Source: a virus
Length of the DNA stretch: 29,738 nucleotides
Strand: one strand, 5' to 3'
IMG/VR virus record: IMGVR_UViG_3300030406_003889
Span: 1-29,738 of that record
The notes under the pieces are model-generated. The model was not told the origin of the DNA. It saw nothing but the letters and a program-made list of their open reading frames with translations, and did no database searches. A program made the position numbers and the translations under genes. Below are positions 1 to 8,101 of this stretch, one piece after another. Every line of letters begins with the position of its first letter. The first letter of the stretch is position 1.

Positions 1-3000
1 GCAATTATTGAGTTTGATGTCACGGTTGCAAATGTAAGCGGAAACAAATATCACCTAGACGGCGAAACAACAGCAAGTATTCAATTACTTCCGGGTATCA
101 CTTATAGGTTTGATACTAGTGATAGCTCTAACTCAGGACACCCACTTAAATTTTCTACAACTAAAAATGGTACACACGGATCAGGATCAGAATACACTAC
201 CGGTGTAAGCTACAACGGAACGCCGGGTAGCTCGGGTGCTTATACACAAATAGTTGTTGACGCAGCAACCGCAGACACTCTTTACTATTACTGTCAACAT
301 CACTCAGGTATGGGTGGGGACGCTGTTGTATCAGTACAGGGAACTTCTTTAAGTGCAAGTGATACAGATGATTTAAGCGAGGGAACATCAAATCTTTACT
401 TTACTAACGCTAGAGCTCGTAGTGCTATTTCCGTCACAGATAGCGGTGGCGACGGGTCATTAGCTTACAATTCATCAACGGGTGTCATAACATATACAGG
501 ACCAAGTGCAACAGAAGTAAGGTCACATTTTTCAGCGGGTACAGGTATAACACTATCTGGTGGTCAAATTTCTATACCGCAGGCTGTTTCAACAACTAGC
601 GATGTCACATTTAACGATTTAGTAGTTTCAGGAGATCTAACAGTAAGTGGTACTACTACAACTTTGAATACCGAAACATTGACAGTTGATGACAACATAA
701 TTGTATTAAACAATAATGTCACAGGAACGCCTAGTGAAAATGCAGGTATAGAAGTTGAGCGCGGTAGTTCTACAAATAAAACTTTAATATGGAACGAAAC
801 CGACGATAAGTGGACTGTTGGTAGCGAGAGGTTTGACGCAGGAAGTATTCACTCTACATTTACAGGAAACTTAACAGGTAATGTCACAGGTACAGTTTCC
901 TCAATAGCAAATCACGACACAGATAGTTTGAGTGAAGGATCAAGTAATCTTTATTACACACAAGCTAGATTTGATAGTGCATTTACAGCTAAAGATACAG
1001 ACGATTTAAGTGAGGGTAGCACAAACCTTTATTACACATCAACAAGATTTAACACAGCATTTAGCGGTAAATCTACTAGCGATTTGACAGAGGGTACAAA
1101 TAAATACTTTACAGACGAAAGGGTTGACGATAGAGTAAACGCCTTATTAACAGCAGGGTCAAATATTACACTTACCTATGACGATAATGCTAATACACTT
1201 ACAATCGCCTCAACAGATACAGAAGATGATTTATCTAATAACGATACCGACGATTTAAGTGAAGGTACTACCAACAAATACTTTACCGACGAAAGAGTAG
1301 ATGATCGTGTAAATACTTTACTAACAGCAGGTAGTAATATATCCCTAACTTATGACGACGCAGCAAATACTTTAACTATTGCATCAACAGACACCGAAGA
1401 TGATCTTTCAAATAACACTACAAGCGATTTAGCCGAAGGGTCAAATCTCTACTATACAAATGCAAGAGCTGACGCGAGAATAGCTCTAACAAATTTACAA
1501 GACTTAGCTAATGTAGGTTTTTCCGCACCCGGCTCAAGCGAAAATCAAAAAGTTGTATCGTGGGATAACTCTGCCGGTAGTTTTGCACTTGTTTCCGTAT
1601 CTGGTTTGTCTGGGTCTGGTGAAACTAACACAGCGTCTAACATTGGAACAGCAGGTGTAGGCTTATTTGATGGTAAAGTTGGTGAAGATCTACAGTTTAA
1701 GAAACTTAATGCAGGATCTTCAAAAATAACTATTACGGACGATACTTCTAATAATGAAGTAGATATTGATTTTGGTACAGTTTCTATAAATGATTTAAGT
1801 GATGTTGATACGGCCACATCAGCTCCAAGCTCTGGTCAAGCGTTAAAATGGTCTGGGTCTAATTGGATTCCGGGTGACGCAAGTTCAGCTATATCACAAC
1901 TTAGCGATGTCACACTTACATCTTTAGCTACTAACGAAGTATTAAGATACAACGGTAGTGCTTGGGTAAATGTAGGTCTTACAACTGACAATACAAGTGA
2001 AGGTAGTACAAATCTATATTTCACTAATGCAAGAGCTAGGGGTGCAATATCCGCAGCGTCAGGATCAGGTTTATCATACAATTCAACAACAGGTGAGTTA
2101 AGTACCGCAAGCATACCTAATTCAAAGTTAGCTAATAGTTCTATAACAGTCACCGACGGATCAAACTCAACAGCTACCGCTTTGGGTGGAACTATTACAT
2201 TTTCAGGAACTTCTAATGAAGTAGAGGTTGCTGAAAGTTCAGGAACAATAACTATTGGACTTCCTAGTGATACAACTATTGGAAATGATTTAACAGTCAC
2301 AAATGACATATCAGTTGGCGGAGATGCAACTATTACAGGAAACCTTACCGTATCAGGTACAACTACAACAGTTAACTCTAATACAGTAAACATTGGTGAT
2401 AGCATCATAACTCTTAATAGCGACGAAACAGGATCACCATCACAAGACGGTGGTATAGAAATAGAAAGAGGCTCTGCTACAAATAAAACATTAGTTTGGG
2501 ACGAAACAAATGATAAATGGACAGTAGGTAGTGAAACTTTTGTGGCGGGTACTTTTGAAGGTAATGCTACAGGACTTACAACTACTTTCTTAACAGGTAA
2601 GTCAGCACTAACAAGTGCAAGCGTGGCCGACGACGATGTACTACTTGTATATGATACAAGTACAACTAGTTATAAGAAGATCACAAAGAGTAATCTTGTA
2701 TCAGGATCAGGATCTTCTCTAACAGGTGAAGCACCATTAACACTAGCCGATAGTTCTAGTGACCCTATTGAATTTTTAAATCTTGGTAGCACAGGTACGG
2801 ATATTGATGTCACACTTACAGACGGTACAACCGACCCAATACAAATTACTTCTACAAGTGCTAGTGCAACAGCATTTAGAGATAATGACAACGATACGAA
2901 AATACAAGTAGAAGCAACAACCGACGCTGATGATATAAGAATATCTACCGCAGGTACTGAAAGAGTTAGGATTGAGTCGGATGGTGTATTTGATCTTAAA

Positions 3001-3468
3001 TCTGCAAAGCTAAAGATAAACAGTAGCGCAGGTACTAACGGTCAAGCTCTAGTGACTGACGGATCGGGCAACATATCTTGGGGTACAGTTGCAACCGGTA
3101 GTACAGCAGTAGGTGATTTATCAAATGCAGATACTACAGGACTAGCTACAGGAGATAGCTTAGTTTACAATGGCACAAACTTTGTACCTCAAAGACCTAC
3201 AAATATAGAAGATGCTGACGGTGACACAAGAGTTCATGTAGAGGAAAGCTCCGACGAGGACAAAGTAAGAATAGATACCGCCGGTACAGAAAGAATGATA
3301 ATTGACAATAATGCAACAATGTCAGCAAATGGTGGTTTCTTTATACATAGAACAACTATGGCGTCAGGTGAAACTTTTACAATATCAGCCAACACAGGAA
3401 CAGTAGCAGCAGGACCATTAGATATAGAGGGTACTGTTGATGTAGCCGGAACATTGGTGGTTGTATGA
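1..3468 (+). CDS. Giant repeat tail-fibre protein with N-terminal cupredoxin-like domain (5' end outside window)
   Basis: The reading frame is open from base 1, so the true start lies upstream; 1155 residues are visible. Residues 1-110 read as a cupredoxin-like beta-sandwich: YHLDG, then HPLKFS with His47, and YYCQHHSGMGG with Cys98, His101 and Met104. These are the ligand types of a type 1 copper site. The rest is low-complexity fibre. Seven copies of a D.sEG.(s)N.Y(F/Y)T..R module are followed by two copies of a module running from TVSGTTTT to KWTVGSE and two copies of a module ending in TAGTER. Such modules are typical of marine phage tail fibres. The ATG at 310 is internal (Met104) and should not be taken as the start. 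It ends in an ATGA overlap with the next gene. Fibre identity is secure; copper binding is inferred. Confidence 0.9.
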   Translation, partial: AIIEFDVTVANVSGNKYHLDGETTASIQLLPGITYRFDTSDSSNSGHPLKFSTTKNGTHGSGSEYTTGVSYNGTPGSSGAYTQIVVDAATADTLYYYCQHHSGMGGDAVVSVQGTSLSASDTDDLSEGTSNLYFTNARARSAISVTDSGGDGSLAYNSSTGVITYTGPSATEVRSHFSAGTGITLSGGQISIPQAVSTTSDVTFNDLVVSGDLTVSGTTTTLNTETLTVDDNIIVLNNNVTGTPSENAGIEVERGSSTNKTLIWNETDDKWTVGSERFDAGSIHSTFTGNLTGNVTGTVSSIANHDTDSLSEGSSNLYYTQARFDSAFTAKDTDDLSEGSTNLYYTSTRFNTAFSGKSTSDLTEGTNKYFTDERVDDRVNALLTAGSNITLTYDDNANTLTIASTDTEDDLSNNDTDDLSEGTTNKYFTDERVDDRVNTLLTAGSNISLTYDDAANTLTIASTDTEDDLSNNTTSDLAEGSNLYYTNARADARIALTNLQDLANVGFSAPGSSENQKVVSWDNSAGSFALVSVSGLSGSGETNTASNIGTAGVGLFDGKVGEDLQFKKLNAGSSKITITDDTSNNEVDIDFGTVSINDLSDVDTATSAPSSGQALKWSGSNWIPGDASSAISQLSDVTLTSLATNEVLRYNGSAWVNVGLTTDNTSEGSTNLYFTNARARGAISAASGSGLSYNSTTGELSTASIPNSKLANSSITVTDGSNSTATALGGTITFSGTSNEVEVAESSGTITIGLPSDTTIGNDLTVTNDISVGGDATITGNLTVSGTTTTVNSNTVNIGDSIITLNSDETGSPSQDGGIEIERGSATNKTLVWDETNDKWTVGSETFVAGTFEGNATGLTTTFLTGKSALTSASVADDDVLLVYDTSTTSYKKITKSNLVSGSGSSLTGEAPLTLADSSSDPIEFLNLGSTGTDIDVTLTDGTTDPIQITSTSASATAFRDNDNDTKIQVEATTDADDIRISTAGTERVRIESDGVFDLKSAKLKINSSAGTNGQALVTDGSGNISWGTVATGSTAVGDLSNADTTGLATGDSLVYNGTNFVPQRPTNIEDADGDTRVHVEESSDEDKVRIDTAGTERMIIDNNATMSANGGFFIHRTTMASGETFTISANTGTVAAGPLDIEGTVDVAGTLVVV
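361..2049 (+). repeat. Seven diverged copies of the LYFTNAR fibre module
   Basis: Within the giant fibre, units matching D(T/N).(D/S)L(S/T/A)EG..N(L/K)Y(F/Y)T..R recur seven times. The versions end in LYFTNAR, LYYTQAR, LYYTSTR, KYFTDER (twice), LYYTNAR and LYFTNAR. Two consecutive units around 1112-1415 are almost identical as protein but use different synonymous codons. This is a protein-level structural repeat, not a DNA repeat array. Confidence 0.85.
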
Positions 3469-3710
3469 CAGATCAAATAATTATAATATTAGGCTCTATG
3501 GCTCTTGGCTATGGTCTTGGATTTATAGTCCGTCTTATTATTGACGATAAAAAAGAAAAGATCAACAGGTTGGAAAGGAGCGATTTCGACGATGGCGTAA
3601 AGTATAATAATGTAGGCGGACCTACACTTCAAGAAATGGTGGACTCAAAATACGATCCTGAAAACTATTTTGCAGGTAAAGGAAGGAATTATCATAATGA
3701 GCGAACTTAA
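3465..3710 (+). CDS. Small single-pass membrane protein
   Basis: An 81-residue protein. Residues 4-26 form one strongly hydrophobic segment (IIIILGSMALGYGLGFIVRL), followed by a charged soluble tail. It starts in an ATGA overlap with the giant fibre gene, so translation is probably coupled, and its end overlaps the start of the next gene by 14 bases. I do not recognise the family. The position between structural genes suggests a virion-associated or membrane-associated accessory protein, but no function can be assigned. Confidence 0.7.
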   Translation: MTDQIIIILGSMALGYGLGFIVRLIIDDKKEKINRLERSDFDDGVKYNNVGGPTLQEMVDSKYDPENYFAGKGRNYHNERT

Positions 3711-4251
3711 TGTAGATACAATAAACGAACAAACATCAGCTAATGGTGTGACTATTGACGGTGTTTTAATTAAAGATGGTCAAGTTGATGGTGTAGATGT
3801 ATCAGGTATTACTTCAGGTCCTGCTGTAAGCGAATCAACTTGGTCAAGTACAATAAGTTATTCTACGAATTTAAATGCTACATCAGGGTATTCAACAACT
3901 ACTCTTACAGGGAACTATTACAAAGTTGGTAAACTACTACATTTTTGGCTACCAACAATAAATAGAACAAGTATGTCGCAAAGTGCAGACTTTATTGTTA
4001 ATGATATTTCATTACCTGAAGCGTCTTCTTCAACGAACAATACTGCAAATATGGTTTATGGATATAACTTACAGGGTAGGTATAACGCTACAGATTACAC
4101 AAATGGTTATGCAGTCTGTTCTGTAGGGTCAAGCACAAGCACAGCAGGAACTCAATTTTATGGAACAAATGGTACAGGGCAAGGTAAATTACGATGCTAT
4201 GGAAGTTCAGGCAGTATTGTAATTTCAGGTTGGTACATAACAGCAAGTTAG
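3697..4251 (+). CDS. Short tail-fibre protein
   Basis: A 184-residue protein beginning MSELNVDTINEQTSANGVTI. The N-terminal NVDTI(N/E)E..ANGV.IDGV..KDG pattern is common in marine phage fibre proteins. The rest is Ser/Thr/Gly/Asn-rich and probably beta-structured, with YNLQGRYNA and a GSSGSIVISGWYITAS C-terminus. I chose the ATG at 3697 because GGAAGG lies at 3681-3686; the in-frame ATG at 3670 would lengthen the overlap with the membrane-protein gene and add nine unmatched residues. The stop TAG fuses with the Shine-Dalgarno of the next gene (TTAGGATAAATA). The receptor is unknown. Confidence 0.8.
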   Translation: MSELNVDTINEQTSANGVTIDGVLIKDGQVDGVDVSGITSGPAVSESTWSSTISYSTNLNATSGYSTTTLTGNYYKVGKLLHFWLPTINRTSMSQSADFIVNDISLPEASSSTNNTANMVYGYNLQGRYNATDYTNGYAVCSVGSSTSTAGTQFYGTNGTGQGKLRCYGSSGSIVISGWYITAS

Positions 4252-4259
4252 GATAAATA

Positions 4260-5360
4260 ATGGCTAGCAAAATAAAAGTAGATAATATAGAGGAAAATAC
4301 TTCAAATGGTGGTGTAAATATTGGACACAACCTAAATTTAAAATCTCTTACAACCTCGCAGATTAACGCTCTATCAGGTATGAGTGCAGGTGCCGCAGTA
4401 TATGACTCTGATCTAGGAACTATAAAACTATATAACGGGTCATCTTGGAACGCTATGTCAAGTAGCACTTTTAGTATTGCTTGCGATTACTTAGTAATAG
4501 CAGGTGGTGGAGCGGGCGGACACCAACACGGCGGAGGTGGAGGTGCCGGAGGCTATCGTGCAACTTACAATAATGAAGCGTCAGGTGGCGGAGGATCATC
4601 GGAATCACAATTATCTTTAGTGCCGGGAACATCTTATACGGTGACAGTTGGTGCAGGTGGCGCAGGTGTCGCAGGTGGAGGATCTTCGGAATTTGGTAGT
4701 GACGGTAATGAGGGTAGCGATTCAGTATTTCATACAATAACTTCTATTGGAGGAGGATCTGGCGGACAATGGAGCGGTCATGTCGGGACAGCAGGAGGCT
4801 CAGGCGGGGGCGGAGCTACGCATGGAGCGGCAGGCGGTGCAGGAACAGCTAATCAGGGCTACGCAGGTGGATCAGGATCAAATGTTAGCGATCACTTTGC
4901 CGGCGGAGGCGGAGGAGCAGGATCAGTAGGTGTGAATGGTGTAAATCAAAAAGCAGGTAATGGTGGGGACGGTGTAGCCTCAACTATTACCGACGCTAGT
5001 GTAGAAAGAGCAGGAGGCGGTGGTGGAGGTATCTATAAAGGTACAACAGGTGCTACTCTTTCTTGGCGGGGTTTAGGTCAAGACGGTGGGGGCAACGGTG
5101 CAGGAAACGCCGGTGGACAAAATGAAAATTTCTCAGCAACTTCAGGTACAGCTAATACCGGTGGGGGCGGTGGGGGAACAGGTACTTACCATAGTGGAGC
5201 GACATCAGGCTCAGGTGGTAGTGGTGTTGTAATACTTCGTTATCCTGATAACTTTACTATAACTGCAAGTGCAGGTTTGACTGCTAGTACATCAAATGGA
5301 TCAGGAAATACAAAAATAACTACATTTACAGCAGGAACAGGAACAATAACTTTTAGTTAG
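4260..5360 (+). CDS. Glycine-rich tail-tip adhesin
   Basis: A 366-residue protein with three parts. Residues 1-65 form an attachment module with IKVDNIEENTSNGGV and ending in KLYNGSSW, shared with neighbouring fibre genes. Residues 77-320 are a long glycine-rich domain starting YLVIAGGGAGG with many GGGGG and GAGG runs. The C-terminal part has GSGVVILRYP. The YLVIAGGG ... GGSGVVILRY bracket is typical of the Gly_rich_2 family seen in marine phages. T-even gp38-type adhesins use polyglycine helices with hypervariable loops between them, so a receptor-binding role is a reasonable inference. The short Gly-poor segments such as HHFAGG-like and QNENFSAT regions would be the variable loops. The stop TAG overlaps the next gene's TAGGAG. 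Confidence 0.85.
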   Translation: MASKIKVDNIEENTSNGGVNIGHNLNLKSLTTSQINALSGMSAGAAVYDSDLGTIKLYNGSSWNAMSSSTFSIACDYLVIAGGGAGGHQHGGGGGAGGYRATYNNEASGGGGSSESQLSLVPGTSYTVTVGAGGAGVAGGGSSEFGSDGNEGSDSVFHTITSIGGGSGGQWSGHVGTAGGSGGGGATHGAAGGAGTANQGYAGGSGSNVSDHFAGGGGGAGSVGVNGVNQKAGNGGDGVASTITDASVERAGGGGGGIYKGTTGATLSWRGLGQDGGGNGAGNAGGQNENFSATSGTANTGGGGGGTGTYHSGATSGSGGSGVVILRYPDNFTITASAGLTASTSNGSGNTKITTFTAGTGTITFS

Positions 5361-5368
5361 GAGATAAT

Positions 5369-5776
5369 ATGGCTCATTACGCATTTTTAGACAGCAACTC
5401 AATAGTGACAAATGTAATAGTTGGAAAAGACGAAACAGAAGATCTGCCAACAGGTTTTAGTTCTTGGGAAAATTTTTACGCAAATGAAATGGGACAAAAC
5501 TGTAGGAGGACTTCATACAATACTTACGGAAACGAACATAAAGAAGGTGGTACAGCCTTTAGAGGTAATTACGCAGGTAAAGGATTTTACTATGACGCTC
5601 AAAACGATGTATTTATTCAACCGCAACCTTATCCAAGTTGGACACTTAACGAAACAACTTGGTTATGGGAAGCACCTATTGACTACCCAGACGACGATAA
5701 AGGTTATTATTGGAACGAAAATGCACATTTGAGAGATATTACAGCAGGTTGGGAACTGCTTGAAGTACAGGAGTAA
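5369..5776 (+). CDS. Conserved marine phage tail-associated protein
   Basis: A 135-residue protein starting MAHYAFLDSNSIVTNVIVG, with CRRTSYNTYGNEHKEGG, FRGNYAGKGFYYD and QPYPSWTLNETTWLWEAP. I recognise this arrangement as a family widespread in cyanophages and other marine phages next to fibre genes. It has no established function that I know of. The aromatic, compact make-up and its position between fibre genes suggest a fibre-associated cap or assembly protein, but this is inference. A good TAGGAG lies just upstream of the start. Confidence 0.8.
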   Translation: MAHYAFLDSNSIVTNVIVGKDETEDLPTGFSSWENFYANEMGQNCRRTSYNTYGNEHKEGGTAFRGNYAGKGFYYDAQNDVFIQPQPYPSWTLNETTWLWEAPIDYPDDDKGYYWNENAHLRDITAGWELLEVQE

Positions 5777-5779
5777 ATT

Positions 5780-6025
5780 ATGTCAATATTAAAAGTAAAT
5801 GAGATAAGACCAAGATCGACAGGTGCAAGTGTAGATTTTACAGTACCCGTTGGTTTAAAAGCTTACACAACCACGGAAAGAGATGCTTTGTCGTCTTTAT
5901 CAGCCGGGGAAGTGATATGGAATACCACAACTTCAAAAATGGAAGTGTACAATGGTAGCAGTTGGGATTCAGTAGCTACAGGATCAGCAGGTGCAAGTTT
6001 AGGTCTAGTTGTAGCGCTAAGTTAG
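5780..6025 (+). CDS. Minimal fibre module protein (NGSSW type)
   Basis: An 81-residue protein made almost wholly of one module: LKVNEIRPRSTGASVDFTVP, then TTTERDALSSLSAGEVIWN and MEVYNGSSWDSV. The same module opens the glycine-rich adhesin and the 8987-9442 protein, so this gene is a stand-alone copy of a fibre attachment or trimerisation unit. AGGAG before the previous stop gives a ribosome binding site. Its own stop TAG is part of the next Shine-Dalgarno (TTAGGATAATT). Confidence 0.75.
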   Translation: MSILKVNEIRPRSTGASVDFTVPVGLKAYTTTERDALSSLSAGEVIWNTTTSKMEVYNGSSWDSVATGSAGASLGLVVALS

Positions 6026-6032
6026 GATAATT

Positions 6033-6365
6033 ATGGCAGAAACATTTAAAAATGCTTATCAGGATATTACATCGTCCGCCGCTACTATATATACTTGTCC
6101 GGCATCAACAACAGCAATCGTTTTAACACTAAGAATTACAAATATTGACGGTACAAATGACGATACAATTACAGCAGATGTTATTGATAGTGGTGGATCA
6201 GCAAACGCTAGAATAGCTTACACAATAACTGTTCCCGCCGACTCGACACTTGAATTAGCCGGTACTTCTAAAATTGTTTTAGAGGCAGGAGACTACATAC
6301 AATTACAGGGCGGTGCTTCGTCGGGAGATCTTGAAGCCTTTGCGAGTATCTTAGAAATAACATAA
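6033..6365 (+). CDS. Small beta-rich virion protein
   Basis: A 110-residue protein with a regular beta pattern: TIYTCPASTTAIVLTLRITN, then TVPADSTLELAG and KIVLEAGDYIQLQGG. It resembles the 9451-9780 product in length and in having a mid-protein stretch that mentions time-independent hydrophobic strands followed by an NIDGTND or TATDRT turn. Small proteins of this kind sit among tail-fibre genes of marine phages. A decoration or fibre-base role is plausible but unproven. Confidence 0.65.
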   Translation: MAETFKNAYQDITSSAATIYTCPASTTAIVLTLRITNIDGTNDDTITADVIDSGGSANARIAYTITVPADSTLELAGTSKIVLEAGDYIQLQGGASSGDLEAFASILEIT

Positions 6366-6375
6366 AGGTTTTGAT

Positions 6376-7119
6376 ATGCCTAAAAGTATCAACCCTAACT
6401 ACATAGGTAAATCACCTGAGTTTGATGAAATAAAACAACTAGAGGGAAAATTTGATACACAAATGTCTTCTCAACAAATTAACATCAATACTTCAGATGT
6501 TATTCCTGATATTTCAACTAATCCTTTAAACATATATGTACCAAGTACATTTAACGATACTACAAAAGTATGGGAAGACTATATGGGTAATAATAATTCT
6601 AGTAGTTATAGAGGTAGTCCTTCTTATACAACAGGTAGTTCATCTAACAATGCAACAAATATTACGGAATGGGTACAGGGTAATACCTCAGCAGGTTTAA
6701 GGTTTAGTCATACCACTTGTAGTTCTGGATATACAGGATTTACTGTGACAAGATACAATGGAACTGAAGGAAGAATTTGGGAAGGAAAAAGTGGTAATTG
6801 GCTTTCAGGTCATTGGAGCGGTAATTGTCCTGTAGCCTATCACGAAGGTTGGCTTACAGATCAAGGCGACAGAGCAGGTACAAGTTGGATTGTGACAGTT
6901 GATCAATATAACTATTTTAGAGGATATTATAATGGAACAAGCTATGGTGGTACAGGTGGTAGCAATAGCAATAGTAGTTATTGGTGTTTAAACGCAGGCG
7001 ATAGAGCTGAAGATAGCGATTGGGCTTGTTATGGTTTTTGGTATTACAACACTACTTTAGGAACAAGTGATCGTGATCAAGTAGTTTCATATATAAAAAA
7101 CTTAGTGGGTATTTCATAA
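6376..7119 (+). CDS. Candidate spike/adhesin with C-terminal lectin-like domain
   Basis: A 247-residue protein with a short N-terminal anchor (PKSINPNYIGKSPEFDEIKQ) and a long Gly/Ser/Asn/Trp/Tyr-rich C-terminal domain from about residue 65. That domain is beta-rich in appearance, with TEWVQGNTSAGLRFSH, NGTEGRIWEGK, WLSGHWSGN and YWCLNAGDRAEDSDWACYGF. The end, TTLGTSDRDQVVSYIKNLVG, resembles the terminal D...L..YL pattern of concanavalin-like LamG proteins. I assign a carbohydrate-binding spike with moderate confidence. It ends in a TAATG overlap with the next spike gene. Confidence 0.65.
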   Translation: MPKSINPNYIGKSPEFDEIKQLEGKFDTQMSSQQININTSDVIPDISTNPLNIYVPSTFNDTTKVWEDYMGNNNSSSYRGSPSYTTGSSSNNATNITEWVQGNTSAGLRFSHTTCSSGYTGFTVTRYNGTEGRIWEGKSGNWLSGHWSGNCPVAYHEGWLTDQGDRAGTSWIVTVDQYNYFRGYYNGTSYGGTGGSNSNSSYWCLNAGDRAEDSDWACYGFWYYNTTLGTSDRDQVVSYIKNLVGIS

Positions 7120-7880
7120 TGACTAATAGAAGACTGCCCAGAGTATTTGGTTATAGGGGTAAATATCCTAGAACTACCGGAACAGAATCTACAGCAACTG
7201 AAAAATTAGTTGGTAGTCAAAATCACGAAGAAGCATACGCTTTAGCAGTCAATAACTCGGGCAGGGGGTTGTCAGCCGAAAATCCTTTTACTGAATTGTC
7301 ACAACCCGGCGCAGACAATGTAGAGAACGGAACATATTACTTTAACTTATCTAATGGTGCTACTACTGCTTATGTAGATGGAGATGGGACATATACAGAC
7401 GACAGTTCAAATCATTGGGTTTTGTATCAATCATTTGCTAGCGATAATGCTTTTACAACTTCTAATGTTAAAGGTTTGTATGGTAATAGAATATTAATTA
7501 ATCAGGGCGGTTGGCACGATAGTGGTTGGACAAATTGGCACGATGGAAATACTAACTCGGGTTATGGTTATCACAGAGGTACAGGTTTCGTAGCTTTTTT
7601 TGGCTCTAGTGGTAATGTGGCTCATTGGTACAATACAATACCTTTTACAAATGAAGTGACGCAAACAAGAATCCGTTGTGGCTCTGCCGCAGGTACAGAT
7701 ATTCAATACTATTCTAAAAATGGATCAGGTGGCTGGACAACACATCACAATGGAATATCTAACACAGATCAATGGCGTAATTCAGGTAGTCCTAATAATC
7801 ACTTAGAAGGTGGTTATCATATTTGGTTAAGAGAGGGTAGTGGCTCAATATGGCGTATTCAGTCAATGTGGTTTAGATAA
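7119..7880 (+). CDS. Spike protein A with shared N-terminal anchor
   Basis: A 253-residue protein. Residues 1-43 (MTNRRLPRVFGYRGKYPRT, then GTESTATEKL and HEEAYAL) match residues 1-43 of the 8091-8909 protein closely, while the remaining ~200 residues are unrelated to it. The C-terminal domain is rich in Trp, His, Gly and Asn (GGWHDSGWTNWHDGNTNSGY, GGYHIWLREGSGSIWRIQS) and looks like a beta-sandwich binding domain. A conserved anchor with a swapped head is the typical architecture of phage receptor-binding proteins. TAATG overlaps at both ends indicate coupled translation with its neighbours. Confidence 0.75.
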   Translation: MTNRRLPRVFGYRGKYPRTTGTESTATEKLVGSQNHEEAYALAVNNSGRGLSAENPFTELSQPGADNVENGTYYFNLSNGATTAYVDGDGTYTDDSSNHWVLYQSFASDNAFTTSNVKGLYGNRILINQGGWHDSGWTNWHDGNTNSGYGYHRGTGFVAFFGSSGNVAHWYNTIPFTNEVTQTRIRCGSAAGTDIQYYSKNGSGGWTTHHNGISNTDQWRNSGSPNNHLEGGYHIWLREGSGSIWRIQSMWFR

Positions 7881-8101
7881 TGGCATTAGATATAAGCTAT
7901 GGATTTATTTTAAAAGAAGATTTGCAATATATAAATATTATTGAATTGTATCAAAATGTAAGATACACAGATGATGAAAGTATGTTTATGGTTAGTTGGA
8001 TAGGAGACACACCACCTGTTTTACACGGATTATTAGAAATTGTTGTAGATACTGAAGAACAAGTAAACCAAATAATGTCAGGAGAGTGGAATGTCGAATA
8101 G
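7880..8101 (+). CDS. Small acidic protein between the paired spikes
   Basis: A 73-residue acidic protein (ALDISYGFILKEDLQYINII, ending EQVNQIMSGEWNVE) without recognisable family. It overlaps the upstream spike gene by one base (TAATG) and the downstream spike gene by 11 bases. That tight placement suggests a spike-specific chaperone or connector, comparable to small fibre-assembly proteins in other phages. This is inference from context only. Confidence 0.6.
   Translation: MALDISYGFILKEDLQYINIIELYQNVRYTDDESMFMVSWIGDTPPVLHGLLEIVVDTEEQVNQIMSGEWNVE

Noticed and set aside
361-2049. CRISPR-like repeated sequence
   Set aside because: Repeats lie in one open reading frame, vary in length and codons, and have no palindromic repeat or uniform spacers.
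1545-2408. Minus-strand ORFs of 90 and 190 codons inside the giant fibre gene
   Set aside because: They are antisense shadows of the Thr/Ser/Gly-rich fibre frame, with Val/Ser/Pro-rich products and no ribosome binding sites.
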